Part shown: piece by piece, positions 9,950-20,824 of the stretch
How positions within the stretch are numbered: the first letter of the stretch is position 1
Layout of the letters: the number at the start of each line of letters is the position of its first letter
Source of the DNA: Tieghemostelium lacteum
Lineage: Eukaryota; Evosea; Eumycetozoa; Dictyosteliales; Raperosteliaceae
DNA: 64,000 nt
Assembly: GCA_001606155.1 (NCBI GenBank)
Contig: LODT01000051.1
Location: 806,001-870,000 of the forward strand
Direction of reading: 5' to 3'
Position numbers and translations under genes: made by a program
The notes under the pieces: model-generated
The model's input: only the letters and a program-made list of their open reading frames with translations
Told to the model about the DNA's origin: nothing
Databases searched by the model: none

Positions 9950-12762
9950 TTAACATTCCAAAGTATCATTTCCAGTGAGATTAAGGTTTGGAGTGGTAGA
10001 TGAAAAAGTTGGGGTAGATTGAGTAATTTTGTTTCTTCTGGCAATTCTCTGGTGAATTTGCTTTTCCTCAAGAGAGAGGTCTCTGAGGGTTTTAGTGTGA
10101 AAATTATGTTCTCTTGCAAATAAATCTTTTCTCTTTTTCTCCCAGCCATTGTGTTGTGAGCATTGGACTATTCCACAAAATCCTGTGGTTGATTCTTTCA
10201 TTGGATATATACAAATATTTAGATATAGTGATGGTGAAATTGGTGAATTTAAAGTTGAAATTGGTGTTGCTGTTGTGATGCTATTATTATTATACATTGT
10301 TTCTATTTTTACATTATTATCGACTTGATTGTTATTGCTATTATTATTAATATTATGTTGATTTATATATAATGATGGATTGGATTCAATTTTTAATTTA
10401 GTTTGGTTTATCAGTTTTTCAAAATCTGAAGTTTTCTTCTCCAATATCTTTAGTTTACCTTCGACTTCATGTCTCTTGGTAGCAATAGATTTTAGTTTAT
10501 CTATATCTTCATTGGAGGTAGACAATAATTTTTGAGTATCTGCAGATGGAACTGGTACAACTGGAGTTGTAATAGATGATGCTGAACTTGTCAGACTGCT
10601 ACCACTACCACTACTAATTGAATTTAAAAGTTGTTTTTGAATATTATTTTTACTGACAAATTCACTAGCACTATTGTTTGCACATTCTTTAGAACAATAC
10701 TTTGAATTAACCATTGCAATGCCAGTACATTTTGGACCTTTACATCTGTTACTGTCATTAGGCACTGGTGGAGATGAAGGTGAAGATAAACTAAGAGGTG
10801 TCGTTGCAGAAGTTGTTATATTATCACCACTACGATAGGTAGGTGACAGTTTAGACGATTCACTGAGTGTAGGTGATATAGGTGACTGTAAAATTGGTGA
10901 TGATTGGTGACTCAATAGAGCACGTTTCTTTTCAGCAGGAGATATTTTTGGTGAATGTAATAAATTATTATTACTAAGTGAACTATTATTTAAATTACTG
11001 GTATTGATATGTAACTGATTAACTTTTTCTTTTCTCTTACATTTTATACAGAGATAGGATTTGATTTTTTTGGCATCTTTTTCAGAGATGTTTACACATT
11101 CACCATGATACCATTCATCACATTTATCACAAGCAATCATAAATTGATTGGGATCATATTTCTTTTGGCACAGACAATATAATCTGTCACCACGTTCTTC
11201 AACATCAGAATCACTTTCACTACTACTACTGCTATTTCCACTGCTACTTGTATCATCAGAATCGGTTTCTTTATCAGATAGTTTTTCTTTTTTATGGTGG
11301 TGGTTATTGTTGTTGTGTCCAGTTTTAAATTTCTTTACTAGATTTTCTTTAGATTTTTTTGGTTTATGATTGGAAATGGAATGAAGTGGTCTCTTTTTGT
11401 TGTTATTATCTTTTTGGTGTTGTTCGATTTTAATATTTTCTCTACTATGGTGTATAGTGAGATTTTCTTCTTTTTCTTCCTTGTGTTTGTGGTTATTGTG
11501 GTGGTGATGGTGATGATGTTTTTTTGGAATAGTTGTCGTTGTTGTAGTGGTTGTAGTAATATCGTCATCATCGAGGATATCGATATCTATATCATCACTA
11601 GAATTAGATTTTGATAAATCCAATGGGGTTACTGATACTGAACTATGTGATGTTTTGATTTTTGGTGGTGATTCAATTTCAATATCCATTTTATCATCAA
11701 AATCATCGTCATCATCTATATATTTCTTTAGTGCTTGGTGATGATGCTGTTGTGGTTTCTTTTTAGAACTCTCTTGTTTATGATAGTTATTATGGTGATG
11801 ATGTTCTTTTTTAACTTTAACTTTCTTATTAAGTAGATTTGATGTGGTATCATCATCTACACCACCCATTATATCAACATCTTCCTCATTCTTTACTGGT
11901 ATTGAATGTTTACTTTGTTTACTACTGTTATTCTTAGAGTTTAATAACTCTGTTGACTCTGATAGTGATTTTGGGGAAGGTACTCTTTGTTCCATATCGA
12001 TGATCATTTCTGATTTTGTTGAATTTTGTTGATGTCGTTCAAATTGATAGAATGATGATTTACTGTTCAAACCAAAGTTACTAACATTTAGGGGTTTATT
12101 AGTTGGTGACTGAGGTGAAACACAAACATTTTGGTAGACATTATAATAAAAGTTGTCAGGTACTAAATGTCTTTTTCTAAGTGGTAGTTTAGAGATTTCA
12201 ATGTCTTTAATAGAGGAGGAATGGGTGCCATTACTATGGTTGATGTTGGGTTTGTTTTCGTCAATTGTTAAACCAGAAGTAGATATGGTTGGTGATGGTA
12301 TAGTACTATTAGGTGCATCAATTATACCGTTACTATGACTAGAAATCTCTGTTTTTATAGTTGAAAAGTCTATTGTATCGGTACTACTGTTAAAATTAGA
12401 ATTAATAGGGACATGTGTATTATTAACCGTACTAGTTGAGGTAGCAAATAAATTGCTGTTGTTGGTATTATTATTGTTATTATTATTGTTGTTATTGATA
12501 TTATTATCATCACTCTTTTCAACACATTTTAGATTTTCATTACTGATATCTGAAAATTCCTCTTTAAGACCCTCTGTCTCTGAAATGGCAGCATCTATTA
12601 AAACTGAAAGGTTTGCTGGTAATAATGTATTATAGTTTATAATATTTATACCTGTAAATTTTATATTAATATCCACTCCTGTGATACCTGATAATTATCC
12701 ACAAACGTTTAAAACATACCTTCATAGGAGGAGGTTTCTTCTAATTTTGAAATTTGCGCCAT
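9950..12762 (-). CDS. CFP1/Spp1-type PHD protein of the SET1/COMPASS complex
   Basis: Two exons, complement(9950..12687, 12720..12762). The 43-base first exon begins MAQISKLEETSSYE and splices (GTATGT...CAG) into GITGVDINIKFTG, giving 926 aa. A PHD finger lies at residues about 510-560 (YCLCQKKYDPNQFMIACDKC, EWYHGECV, YLCIKC). It is followed by the CFP1-specific zinc motif CKGPKCTG...SKYCSKEC, a coiled coil (KILEKKTSDFEKLINQTK), and a C-terminal GFCGIVQCSQHNGWEKKR, matching the end of human CXXC1. CFP1 targets the H3K4 methyltransferase SET1, the PHD reading H3K4me3. I see no CXXC zinc finger between the PHD and the C-terminal motif. The N-terminal half is a disordered, His/Asn/Ser/Lys-rich dictyostelid expansion. 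Confidence 0.9.
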
Positions 12763-13291
12763 AAAACTTTGAGTGGGTAAAGGTAGGTTCCAATAGACCA
12801 ATGTGAACCAAATAAGAGTTCCAAATCCAAAGTCTCTGTTCAGAAATTACAAATAAAAGTCTTCTACTATAGAAAAAACCAATACTTTGTAAATGTATTT
12901 CTCTAAAGTAATACTAAGGGTTTTGTTTGCTCTGTGTGTATATCTTGTGTATGTCTAAATTTTTAACATCAAATAGAAATCTACTAATAATCCTTTTAAA
13001 AATCTTGATTTTATATTTAACTATAGGCAAAGTATAAATTAAAAAGGGAGGGGAATAGTTTAAAATTGAGAGTTTGAATTAAATTTGTAACATAGAAAAA
13101 CCCGTTGTGTGCTGTTGGTAAGAAAAAAAAATTTTAAAAAAATTTGAAAAAAAAAATATTTTATTTAAATTTTGAATAAGTTGTTTTTTCTTATTATTTT
13201 TTACACAAAGAGATTAGGTTTCATATTTAGTGTTAGCAGGAGAAACTTAAAATTAAATGATAGCAGGGTGCTATATTTACTGGCTTGTAGT
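12763..13291. other. Intergenic, promoter side of CFP1 gene
   Basis: About 530 bases 5' of the CFP1 gene and 3' of the NOSIP-like exon. The part nearest CFP1 is less AT-biased than usual (12771-12860). Around 13117-13170 lie long A and T tracts. No convincing exon, RNA gene or repeat was found. Confidence 0.4.
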
Positions 13292-13690
13292 TTAGTGGTT
13301 ACTTGCAAAACCAGTGGCACAAGCTTGTAATGAAACTATATCTAAATGTGTGTCATAAGCTTTCGAACAACAGAAACATTGTCCATTGTCCTTATCTAAT
13401 TTACTCTCTTTTTTCTTTAGTGTACTTGCTGAATTCATTTGTAAACAATTTTGACAAAATACATGACCACATTTCTTTAACAATTGTAATTTACATGAAT
13501 TTGTTAAATGTTTAGTACAAATTGCACAAAACAATTTCAGTTTATCAATATTATCCTGGTCTTTAACATTCACATTCTCTCTACTAAATTGAATTTCTAT
13601 CAACTGTGAAACTTTCAATGACTAGATGGTTTCTCTTCTTTTTCCTCTTCCACTGAAGTAGAATATTCTTTACTATTTTCATTATTAAAA
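13292..13690 (-). pseudogene. NOSIP-like C-terminal fragment (U-box/RING remnant)
   Basis: Minus-strand frame 13292..13624 encodes LKVSQLIEIQFSREN, a Cys-rich U-box/RING-like block (LFCAICTKHL, CGHVFCQNCLQM, CFCCSKAYDTH) and ends LDIVSLQACATGFASNH. This matches the C-terminus of NOSIP (LIPVHFTPL..., DIIVLQRGGTGFAGSG), a RING/U-box ubiquitin ligase. Unlike NOSIP, zinc-ligand cysteines are visible here. No ATG opens the frame. Upstream of an apparent TAG acceptor, another frame carries a coding-like acidic stretch (TSVEEEKEEKPSS) that is one register off, and the N-terminal half of NOSIP is not found in the next 800 bases. A frameshifted, 5'-truncated relic is most likely. The alternative is a short real gene whose first exon I cannot see. 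Confidence 0.6.
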
Positions 13691-14003
13691 TAGTATATGC
13701 CTATTCATCAGCATATACATGTATTAAGAGTGAAGGTGATGAAACACTACAAGAGACTTATGATAAATTTGTGAAAGAAGCAACAACCATTAAAGAGATG
13801 ACAGGTAGAATTAATATGTTTGAAACTGGAGGGTCAAATTATTTTTAATCTACAATAAATCAACCCACCTATGAAGGGTTTAAGCAGCTTCCATTTATTC
13901 CTGTTGGTATTTATAGGGTGGTATTCATTGATACACATAAATGTTTCAAGATCAACAAGAGAGGCAACTCTTATAATCATTGTAATGCCAAACTAGTAAA
14001 ATA
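13655..14003 (+). other. Unassigned coding-like stretch on plus strand
   Basis: One plus-strand frame reads with coding character across 350 bases: AYTCIKSEGDETLQETYDKF and TTIKEMTGRINMFETGG, then a single stop at 13847-13849, then in the same frame YEGFKQLPFIPVGIYRVVFI and DTHKCFKINKRGNSYNHCNA. There is no good ATG upstream. An intron from the GTAGAA donor near 13805 to the TTTAAG at about 13890 would remove the stop but change the frame needed, so I could not settle a model. It may be a decayed gene, or part of a gene antisense to the NOSIP-like relic. I do not recognise the product. Confidence 0.35.
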
Positions 14004-14074
14004 AAAAAAAAATAAAAAAATCATAAAAAGATCAACAAAGTATTCTCTCTATATAAAGAAGAACATTTGTCGGG

Positions 14075-14420
14075 ATGAGCTCTCATGGCCCAAGTGCTGC
14101 TGGTCATAGTTGTACGTAGAGTGATAAGATGGATTCATGATTTTAGAATAATGAATTTTGGCAATGCTCGTCATTCAATTTTTACACCCAGTAGACTTAT
14201 TCAACAGGATACTGTACCTCCTACTGGTCTGAATTTAGATAATAAGAGGAAAGCTTGGAAAAAAGAGTATTTGAAAACACACCCTATCCATGAGGTAAAA
14301 GTGACAATTTCAGGGAACACTACTACACATGAAGAAATGTTCTACAATGAATCTGATGAATACCAAAAATTAGAAAAAAAATCAAAACAAAAACAATTTA
14401 ATGCCCAACACTATTTTTAA
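14075..14420 (+). CDS. Small two-exon gene, unknown product, 104 aa
   Basis: Exons 14075..14115 and 14147..14420. The short first exon starts at a good ATG and reads MSSHGPSAAGHSCT. A 31-base gap with a GTAGAG donor and TTTTAG acceptor restores frame into IMNFGNARHSIFTPSRLIQQ, then LDNKRKAWKKEYLKTHPIHE and a Lys/Gln-rich end (KKSKQKQFNAQHYF). The charged, hydrophilic C-terminal part has no membrane segment or zinc motif. I do not recognise the family. The intron would be very short even for a dictyostelid. The alternative is to read straight through in one frame from an ATG at 14085, which gives an unlikely hydrophobic Val/Arg N-terminus. Confidence 0.45.
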
Positions 14421-14626
14421 AAAAAAATCCAAGCAACCCAAAAGTCTAAAATAAAATTTCATGAGTAGAAATGGTCTCCAAATTGACATTAAAGACTCTG
14501 GAGCGAAATTTTTAAAGTACATATAAAAGAAACATTTTTTATTTGTTTTTTTATTATTATAATGGTTTCTTATGAGTATACAAAATATTTTTTTATAAAT
14601 ATATAAAAAATGTTACACTAAAGACT

Positions 14627-15012
14627 TTAGTTGGTACCTTTGGATTTGATTTCACCCAATAAGTTAGCATGGTTGGATGGTTTGATGTGGGCATCTTTGT
14701 CAATGACTGGGGCAGATTTGTCAACGGTTTCAGTGTGTTTCAATTCAGCACCTTTGGTGACTTCAGTTAAGAGAGCACCATGTTCATTCTTTTTAAGGGT
14801 GACACCAGCTATTTATTAATAAATTATAATTATAATATTAGTTATTAAGTTCTCTCTAATTGTTTCACTCATTCCATTGAATGGAGGGTAATAATTTAAA
14901 TTGATATATATATTAGAGACATACATTCAATGACTGGTTTGGATTTATCTACAGTTTCAGCATGGCTCAAGTTGGCACCTTTGGAAATTTCAGATAATAA
15001 TGGGTTTGACAT
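14627..15012 (-). CDS. Actobindin (beta-thymosin-repeat G-actin binding protein)
   Basis: Exons complement(14627..14808, 14925..15012) give 89 aa, the usual actobindin length. Translation shows three beta-thymosin/WH2-like repeats. Repeat 1 is LLSEISKGANLSHAETVDKS with KPVIE, repeat 2 LLTEVTKGAELKHTETVDKS with APVID, and a short repeat 3 LLGEIKSKGTN. The L+HaETVDKS core is identical in style to Acanthamoeba actobindin. Such proteins bind actin monomers and dimers and restrain nucleation in the cytosol. Exon 1 ends at GAA-T and exon 2 opens with CT, so the intron (GTATGT...TAG) splits a Ser codon. The codon bias is stronger (ACC, GTC, AAC) than in neighbours, which suggests high expression. 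Confidence 0.95.
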
Positions 15013-15462
15013 TGTGTATAGTGTTGTAGTTGTTTAAAGACTCTTAAAAATAAATAAATGATTAAGTTTTTTTTTAATTTAAAAATTTGATTTTCATTTA
15101 ATAAAATTAAAAAATTTTTTGGGTAAATTGGGTGGCTTATTTCAGATATTTTATGATAAAGGTTTGGGTGATTATCTTTCAAATATTTCCTCAACCTACA
15201 TTTTAATTGGAGTCAAAAAGATCAATGAAAATACAGATTTCCACCTGAACAATCACAAGTCAGTTATTATTAGTCCTATACACTTTTTTATTAATACTTT
15301 CTCTATACATTTAATCTTCCTGATTTAGTGAATTTTTTATCATTTATGAGAATTTTATTTGATTTCTTTCAATTTCACAATGAAAAAACAAATTAATTTA
15401 ATTTTTTTTTTATAATTACTATTTTATCTTATGAATAACAAATTATATAAAATAAGGAAAGA
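15013..15462. other. Intergenic, divergent actobindin/Vms1 promoter region
   Basis: About 450 bases between two divergent genes. A plus-strand open frame at 15119-15328 (GGLFQIFYDKGLGDYLSN...) is present but has no clear homology or splice context, so I treat it as chance. The rest is oligo-A/T rich, including a T-run just before 15411. A highly expressed actobindin promoter is expected here. Confidence 0.4.
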
Positions 15463-17538
15463 ATGAAGAGAATACCGATATTTCAATTATCAAATTCAAC
15501 AATAATTACAAAAAACTTCCCATTAGATATTCAGATTAATGGTGATACTTATTCACAAGTTGATACTATAAAAGAGGATGAAACTCTGACGAATACCACT
15601 ACAACTACAACTACAACAACTAGTACCAATAGTAGTAATAATAGCAATAATAGTACAAATAATAAATTTGAACATAAATGTAATACCTGTATAATAACAT
15701 TTAATGATCCTACTAGTAGAAATGAACATTATAGATCTGGTATACATAGATATAATCTTAAATTAAAACTATCACATTTACCAATTGTCAATGAGGAAGA
15801 ATATAGAAATCTTGTAAATGGTGGTGGTAATAGTAATACTAAAGAAGAGGATAGTGATGAAAGCGATGAGAGTTCTGATGATAGTTCATCTTCATCTGAT
15901 GAAACTGATTCTAATATAATACATGAACAACAAGGTTACCAATTTACTGATACTGCTATTGAGTTTAATGACCCAAAAGTTAGAATCATTTCAAAAGAGT
16001 TAAAATTACAAGTTTCAGTGTGGAAATGTATACTTGCTAATACAGAGACTTTTAAGTTACTGTACCAGTACCGTAGTAATCAACAATACCAAGCACAGAA
16101 AGGTGCAGTACTTATAGAGGCTTTTAAGTCTATTGTAAAATCATCAGGTGATACAATGAAATGGGCAGTTTTGATGTGTTCTGGTGGTAGATTTGCTGGA
16201 AGTATCAATCAGATTGGAAAATGTTTGGAACATAAGGCATTCCATCGTTATACAACTAGAAAGAAACAAGGTGGTTCACAGTCATCTAAAGACAGTCAAG
16301 GTGCAACTAAACACAGTGCAGGTGCAGGTTTAAGAAGATACAATGAAAAGAGACTGAAAGAGGAAGTTGCTGAACTTTTACAGTCGTGGAAGTCTCAATT
16401 GGAACAATGTACTTTTATATTCGTATTTGCACCTAAAGGTAATACTAGAGATATTTTGTTCCCACAAGGTGGTGTGATAAGTCATTTAGATGAACGTATT
16501 AGAAATATACCATTCCCTATCATTAGACCTACCTATAATGAAACTCAACGTGTATCAAGTATTCTATTTTCAGTAGATATTGAGTTGTTTGATGAGGAAA
16601 AGGAAGAACTTAGACAAAAAGAACTACAAGAAAAACAGAAACAATTAGAAGAGCAACAGGAAAAGGAAAGAATAGATCAAGAGGCAAAACTACAAAAGCA
16701 ACAACAATTGATGAAAGATGTTAGTCAATATAGAGATGATAGACTATTTCAGGCTATAAGAAATAAGGATATGGAAAAAGTTAGATATTTATTAGAGACT
16801 GACGAATCTTATGAATTACCTGAACCTAAACAAGGTGATAGTATATTGACACCTTTGTATTTGGCAATGGAAGCTAAAGATATGGAAATGATGAAATACT
16901 TTATTCAAATGTTTCCTATGGATTTGAATATCCTGGTACCAGATTGTCAATTTGGAACTGTACTTCATAGAGCCTCTGAGTTGGGTAATTTGGAAATGAT
17001 AGAACTATTATTGAATTCTAATGCAGATCCTACAGTTTCAGAAGGTTTAAAGAACCAGACTGCATATGATTGTGCTGCTAATCAAAAAACTAGAGATTTC
17101 TTTAGAGAATGGGCAGGGACTCATTTGAATAAATGGGATTATCAGAAAGCACATTTGGTACCATTAACACCACAACAAAAACAAGAACAAGCAGATAAGA
17201 AAAAACTGAAAAGAAAGGCACAAAAAGAGAAGGAAAAGGTAAAGAAACAACAAGAGAAAGTAGAATTGGAAGAACAAAAGAAACGTGATTTAGAGAAACA
17301 ACAAAAACAAGAGGAACTAAAAGTAATAGAACAAATTCAAATGACAAAAATTATGCAAGAGTCCAAATTGACAGATAGAGAAAAACGTGCATTGGCTGCA
17401 GAATCTAGATCCAATCCACTTCTTGCAAAGAAATGTGATAACTGCAATCAAAATATTCCAGGTGTACCATTTGAGAGATTAACTTATAAATATTGTAGTG
17501 TTGCATGTGTTAAATCACACAAACAACTATTTCCTTAA
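15463..17538 (+). CDS. Vms1/ANKZF1 peptidyl-tRNA hydrolase
   Basis: Single exon, 691 aa. A C2H2 finger is at residues 72-95 (HKCNTCIITF...HYRSGIH). The eRF1-like VLRF1 release domain follows (KWAVLMCSGGRFAGS, residues 233-247), with the catalytic GSQ at 271-273 in KKQGGSQSSKD and the DILFPQGG...IPFPIIRPT end. Ankyrin repeats cover about 440-560 (GTVLHRASELGNLEMIELLL). Then come a Lys/Gln-rich coiled coil and a C-terminal zinc motif (KKCDNCNQNIPG...YKYCSVACVKSHK). Vms1/ANKZF1 cleaves the nascent chain from tRNA on stalled 60S subunits and links to p97/Cdc48. The finger, release domain, ankyrin and coiled coil are all in the expected order. An acidic Ser/Asp tract at 128-150 is a local insertion. 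Confidence 0.95.
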   Translation: MKRIPIFQLSNSTIITKNFPLDIQINGDTYSQVDTIKEDETLTNTTTTTTTTTSTNSSNNSNNSTNNKFEHKCNTCIITFNDPTSRNEHYRSGIHRYNLKLKLSHLPIVNEEEYRNLVNGGGNSNTKEEDSDESDESSDDSSSSSDETDSNIIHEQQGYQFTDTAIEFNDPKVRIISKELKLQVSVWKCILANTETFKLLYQYRSNQQYQAQKGAVLIEAFKSIVKSSGDTMKWAVLMCSGGRFAGSINQIGKCLEHKAFHRYTTRKKQGGSQSSKDSQGATKHSAGAGLRRYNEKRLKEEVAELLQSWKSQLEQCTFIFVFAPKGNTRDILFPQGGVISHLDERIRNIPFPIIRPTYNETQRVSSILFSVDIELFDEEKEELRQKELQEKQKQLEEQQEKERIDQEAKLQKQQQLMKDVSQYRDDRLFQAIRNKDMEKVRYLLETDESYELPEPKQGDSILTPLYLAMEAKDMEMMKYFIQMFPMDLNILVPDCQFGTVLHRASELGNLEMIELLLNSNADPTVSEGLKNQTAYDCAANQKTRDFFREWAGTHLNKWDYQKAHLVPLTPQQKQEQADKKKLKRKAQKEKEKVKKQQEKVELEEQKKRDLEKQQKQEELKVIEQIQMTKIMQESKLTDREKRALAAESRSNPLLAKKCDNCNQNIPGVPFERLTYKYCSVACVKSHKQLFP

Positions 17539-17909
17539 AATTTAATAAATTTATTTGCGATGTAATCCCCTTATTTGGCGTTAATGAAAGTTATTTTTGG
17601 ATTAGTTGAGATAAATACCACACCCACACTCCTTTTTTTTATCAATCACACCACACAACACAGTTTATTTTATTTTTTTGTTTTATTCTTTTTCTCTCTT
17701 CTTGTTTGTTGAATTGGTGTTTTATATTTGTGACATATACAGTACATCCATCATTTTTTAGATTTATATATCTCTTTTTTTTTTATTTTTTCTTCACCTT
17801 TTTAGAATTTATGTATGTTTCTTTCTATTTGTAATAATTGAAATTCTATAGAATTTGCCCCATTATATTGTACAAAAAATTAAAATCAATCACAATAAGT
17901 AAAACTAAA
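17539..17909. other. Intergenic between Vms1 and C1-kinase genes
   Basis: About 370 bases, mostly T-rich (17660-17830 has several T8-T10 runs). It must contain the Vms1 polyadenylation region and the kinase promoter. No coding or RNA features seen. Confidence 0.4.
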
Positions 17910-20218
17910 ATGACTATTAGAGCTCATAATTTTATGCAAGACAATATGGGTATTAAACCATGTCAAAAGTGTAAATATTGTCAACAAGAGCTCTTTCCAA
18001 TACATGATTTTGTATCAAGATGTATAGGTAAATATTTTAATATAAAATATTTAAAATATTATAGAGAATATTAATTATTTAATCAAATAATGAAATAGAA
18101 TGTAATATATCACTTCATACAAAATGTATAAAGAATACAGAGTTTTATGAAAACCCAATTTCAAGATGTTCAGGTCTAATGAAAATTAGAAAATCATCAT
18201 CCTTTTCCAATTTATTTAAGAGAATATTTTCATTATCATCTACAGGTATTTTTAGAAAATGCGGAGAAACAATGATGGTTAATGATAAAATCAATTTAAA
18301 GAATATTGGATATTGGATAAATTTATTTAGAGTTGAAAATGATAAATATGTTAGAAATACAAAATATTATGATATTTTCAAGTAAGTAAAGAAACAGATA
18401 TACATCTATTCTATTTTTAGAATAAACTTTATTCTAATTTTTCCCTCTTTTGTTTTACAAAAATTCATTTACATTTTTTTTATAATCTTATAAATAGCTC
18501 AGCATATGTTGAAGAGGATGTTTTTAATTATTTGATATCTTTAATCACATTGGATCACCCAGTACCTCTTAAACCTTTTAGCAGCAGTAGTGGTAGTGGT
18601 GGTTATAGTAGTGGTACAGTAACTAGCCCTTTATCATCTCCTATTAGAACTTCATCAAGATGTATAAATACAATTGATAGTGGACCTGATGCAGACGCAG
18701 ATGGTGACCCAACTCAATTATCAGAGCAGACAATTATAAATAATATACACCCATCTTATAGCATTGGAAATATTGGTAAAATATCTGATGATACTAGTTC
18801 AAATGAAGAGGAGAAACGTGATCAACAGTTACAAAATGAAATATATCGATTCAATACCAAGTTCATTGGACTTAATATACTATATAGATTGACATTTAAC
18901 GAAGAGAATCTAATTTATTTCTGTAGAAATCAGAATATATTCAATCTAGCAAATACCTATATATGCATTCTAGATGAAATCAAGTCATGTACAAATGAAC
19001 TTAGACTTTTCTATTTGAAATCAATCTCATTGAGATTATTTGTTATATTAATATTATTATTTGAACATGGTAAGATTTATTATTAAATCTAAAAATAGAG
19101 TTATATATCAGATATACTAATTTTATTGTATATATCTAAATTTATATATCTACAGTTCACTTGACACCAAATTGCTTTTTAAACAAGATCTATGAGGCAT
19201 TGGTAAAATTAGCAACAGAGAAATCATTCTTCCAAGAAAAGGTTACAGCAGAGGAACTTGAAATCTCACAATCAGTTATAGAGATTATAACTAAATTCTT
19301 TAAGTTGGACCCATACCGTAGTATCATTGAATCTCAAACTGAGTTGGTTGATTTAATGGTAGATTACTCTGTGAAACAAAAAACTGGTGTATTGTTTAAT
19401 GAGATTCGTCAAGACCAGATATTCCCAGGAAAATGTATATACGATTCACCTCTGTGTTCAGTCTACAAAGGTACCTATAAAGATATGAAAGTTGCCATAA
19501 AACAATTCTCAATCGATGGAATGTGTTTTGAATGGGGAAGTTACTTTAAAGAGAACTCATTGATGGCTATCAGTCAACATCCTAGAGTTGTAAAATACTA
19601 TGGTGCTAGTACCAAAAACACCAGTAAACCATTTATGGTCACTGAATATTGTTCTAGAGGAAATGTATTTCAGGCACTTACCAATCTTCGAAAAGAAACT
19701 GGAAAAGCTCCTAACATTCATTTAATTATCAATATGGCAGTTGAAGCTGCACAGGCTATGGAATTCATTCACAGCAAATCCATTATTCATCGTGATGTAA
19801 AATCTGCAAATTTTCTAGTTACCAAAGACTGGTCTGTAAAATTAATTGATTTTGGTGTTAGTAGAGTTATGCAACAGCAATTGAAAATGACAGTTATTGG
19901 TACTCCTATATACATGTCAGAGGAAGTTATCAAAGGTGAGAAATACCAAGGATCTGCTGATGTCTATAGTTTTGGTGTCATGTTATGGGAGATGTTTACT
20001 CAAGACATTCCATTCAAAAACATGACTGAACTCGAAAGAATTGAATATGTCCTAAGTGGTGGTCGACCAGAAATCCCAAGTCACATACCAGAGGTCATTA
20101 GTCAACTCATTCAAAGTTGTTGGAACTGTAGACCAAACAAAAGACCATCATTCACCCAAATCTTACATATACTCTACAGCAATACAACTAAAATTCCTCT
20201 ATTAGATTCAAGAATTAC

Positions 20219-20271
<53 letters not shown>

Positions 20272-20663
20272 CATTTAATGTTATTAGTGTAGTTCCATTT
20301 AGTACTAGACTATCAGATCAGATATTATGTAAGATATTTAGTTTCTTGGATACACCATCATTGATAGTATGTTCTGGTGTTTCTAGAGGTTGGAAACGAT
20401 CACTATATCATGGTATTGCCAAAACTAATTTATTTACACACACTTATTGGGTACCATATCTAAAGTCATGTTATGATGCATTGACTCTCAAGAATGAATC
20501 ACATGTCTCTATAGTTCACATTAAAAAAACCAAAGAAAAATCATTTTATTCTCATAATTCAATGAGTAATTTCTATGGTGTCAGTAGTAATGGTGCTTCA
20601 GGTACCTATCCAACTATTAATAATTCCTATCATCACTCCAATTGTGGAAGTTTTTCAAATTGA
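17910..20663 (+). CDS. C1-domain / TKL-type kinase / F-box protein, 826 aa
   Basis: Exons 17910..18027, 18099..18381, 18498..19069 and 19156..20663, all with clean GT-AG joins. Residues 6-65 form a C1 zinc finger (H-x12-C-x2-C: HNFMQDNMGIKPCQKCKYC, then CIECNISLHTKC). Residues 60-400 are unassigned; GIFRKCGE resembles the RhoGAP arginine-finger motif but the rest does not support that domain. A tyrosine-kinase-like kinase domain spans about 415-675, with VAIKQ (Lys about 440), HRDVKSANFLV, DFGVSR and DVYSFGVMLWE. The glycine loop is degenerate (DSPLCSVYKG) and the usual APE is SEE, so activity is uncertain. An Asn run (about 680-700) precedes an F-box (LSDQILCKIFSFLDTPSLIV). Kinase plus F-box fusions are known in dictyostelids. 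Confidence 0.85.
20217..20270 (+). repeat. (AAT)n tract coding poly-Asn
   Basis: About 18 uninterrupted AAT/TAA-register triplets inside the kinase gene, between the kinase and F-box domains. They encode a pure Asn run. Such in-frame AAT microsatellites are a dictyostelid hallmark and are length-polymorphic linkers. Confidence 0.95.
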
Positions 20664-20824
20664 ACAAATGAATTCACAAATACATTTCATGTAACTTTTT
20701 CCATCAAAATATAATAAATATCATTTCACACATTCTATCATATTATTTTTAAACTCATCAAAATTTTGAAATTTCTTAAGAATTGATTTGTTAATTTATT
20801 GTTATTACTGATAGGGTGTTTGTA

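Noticed and set aside
11148-12635. Several plus-strand Ser/Leu/Val-rich frames opposite the CFP1 gene
   Set aside because: They mirror Asn/His/Asp/Ser codon runs of CFP1; no splice sites or homology.
15119-15328. 69-codon plus-strand frame in the actobindin-Vms1 spacer
   Set aside because: No homology, no start context, hydrophobic AT-rich composition; probably chance.
18099-19069. RhoGAP domain in the kinase protein, suggested by GIFRKCGE
   Set aside because: The rest of the fold's conserved blocks is not seen; the motif alone is too short.
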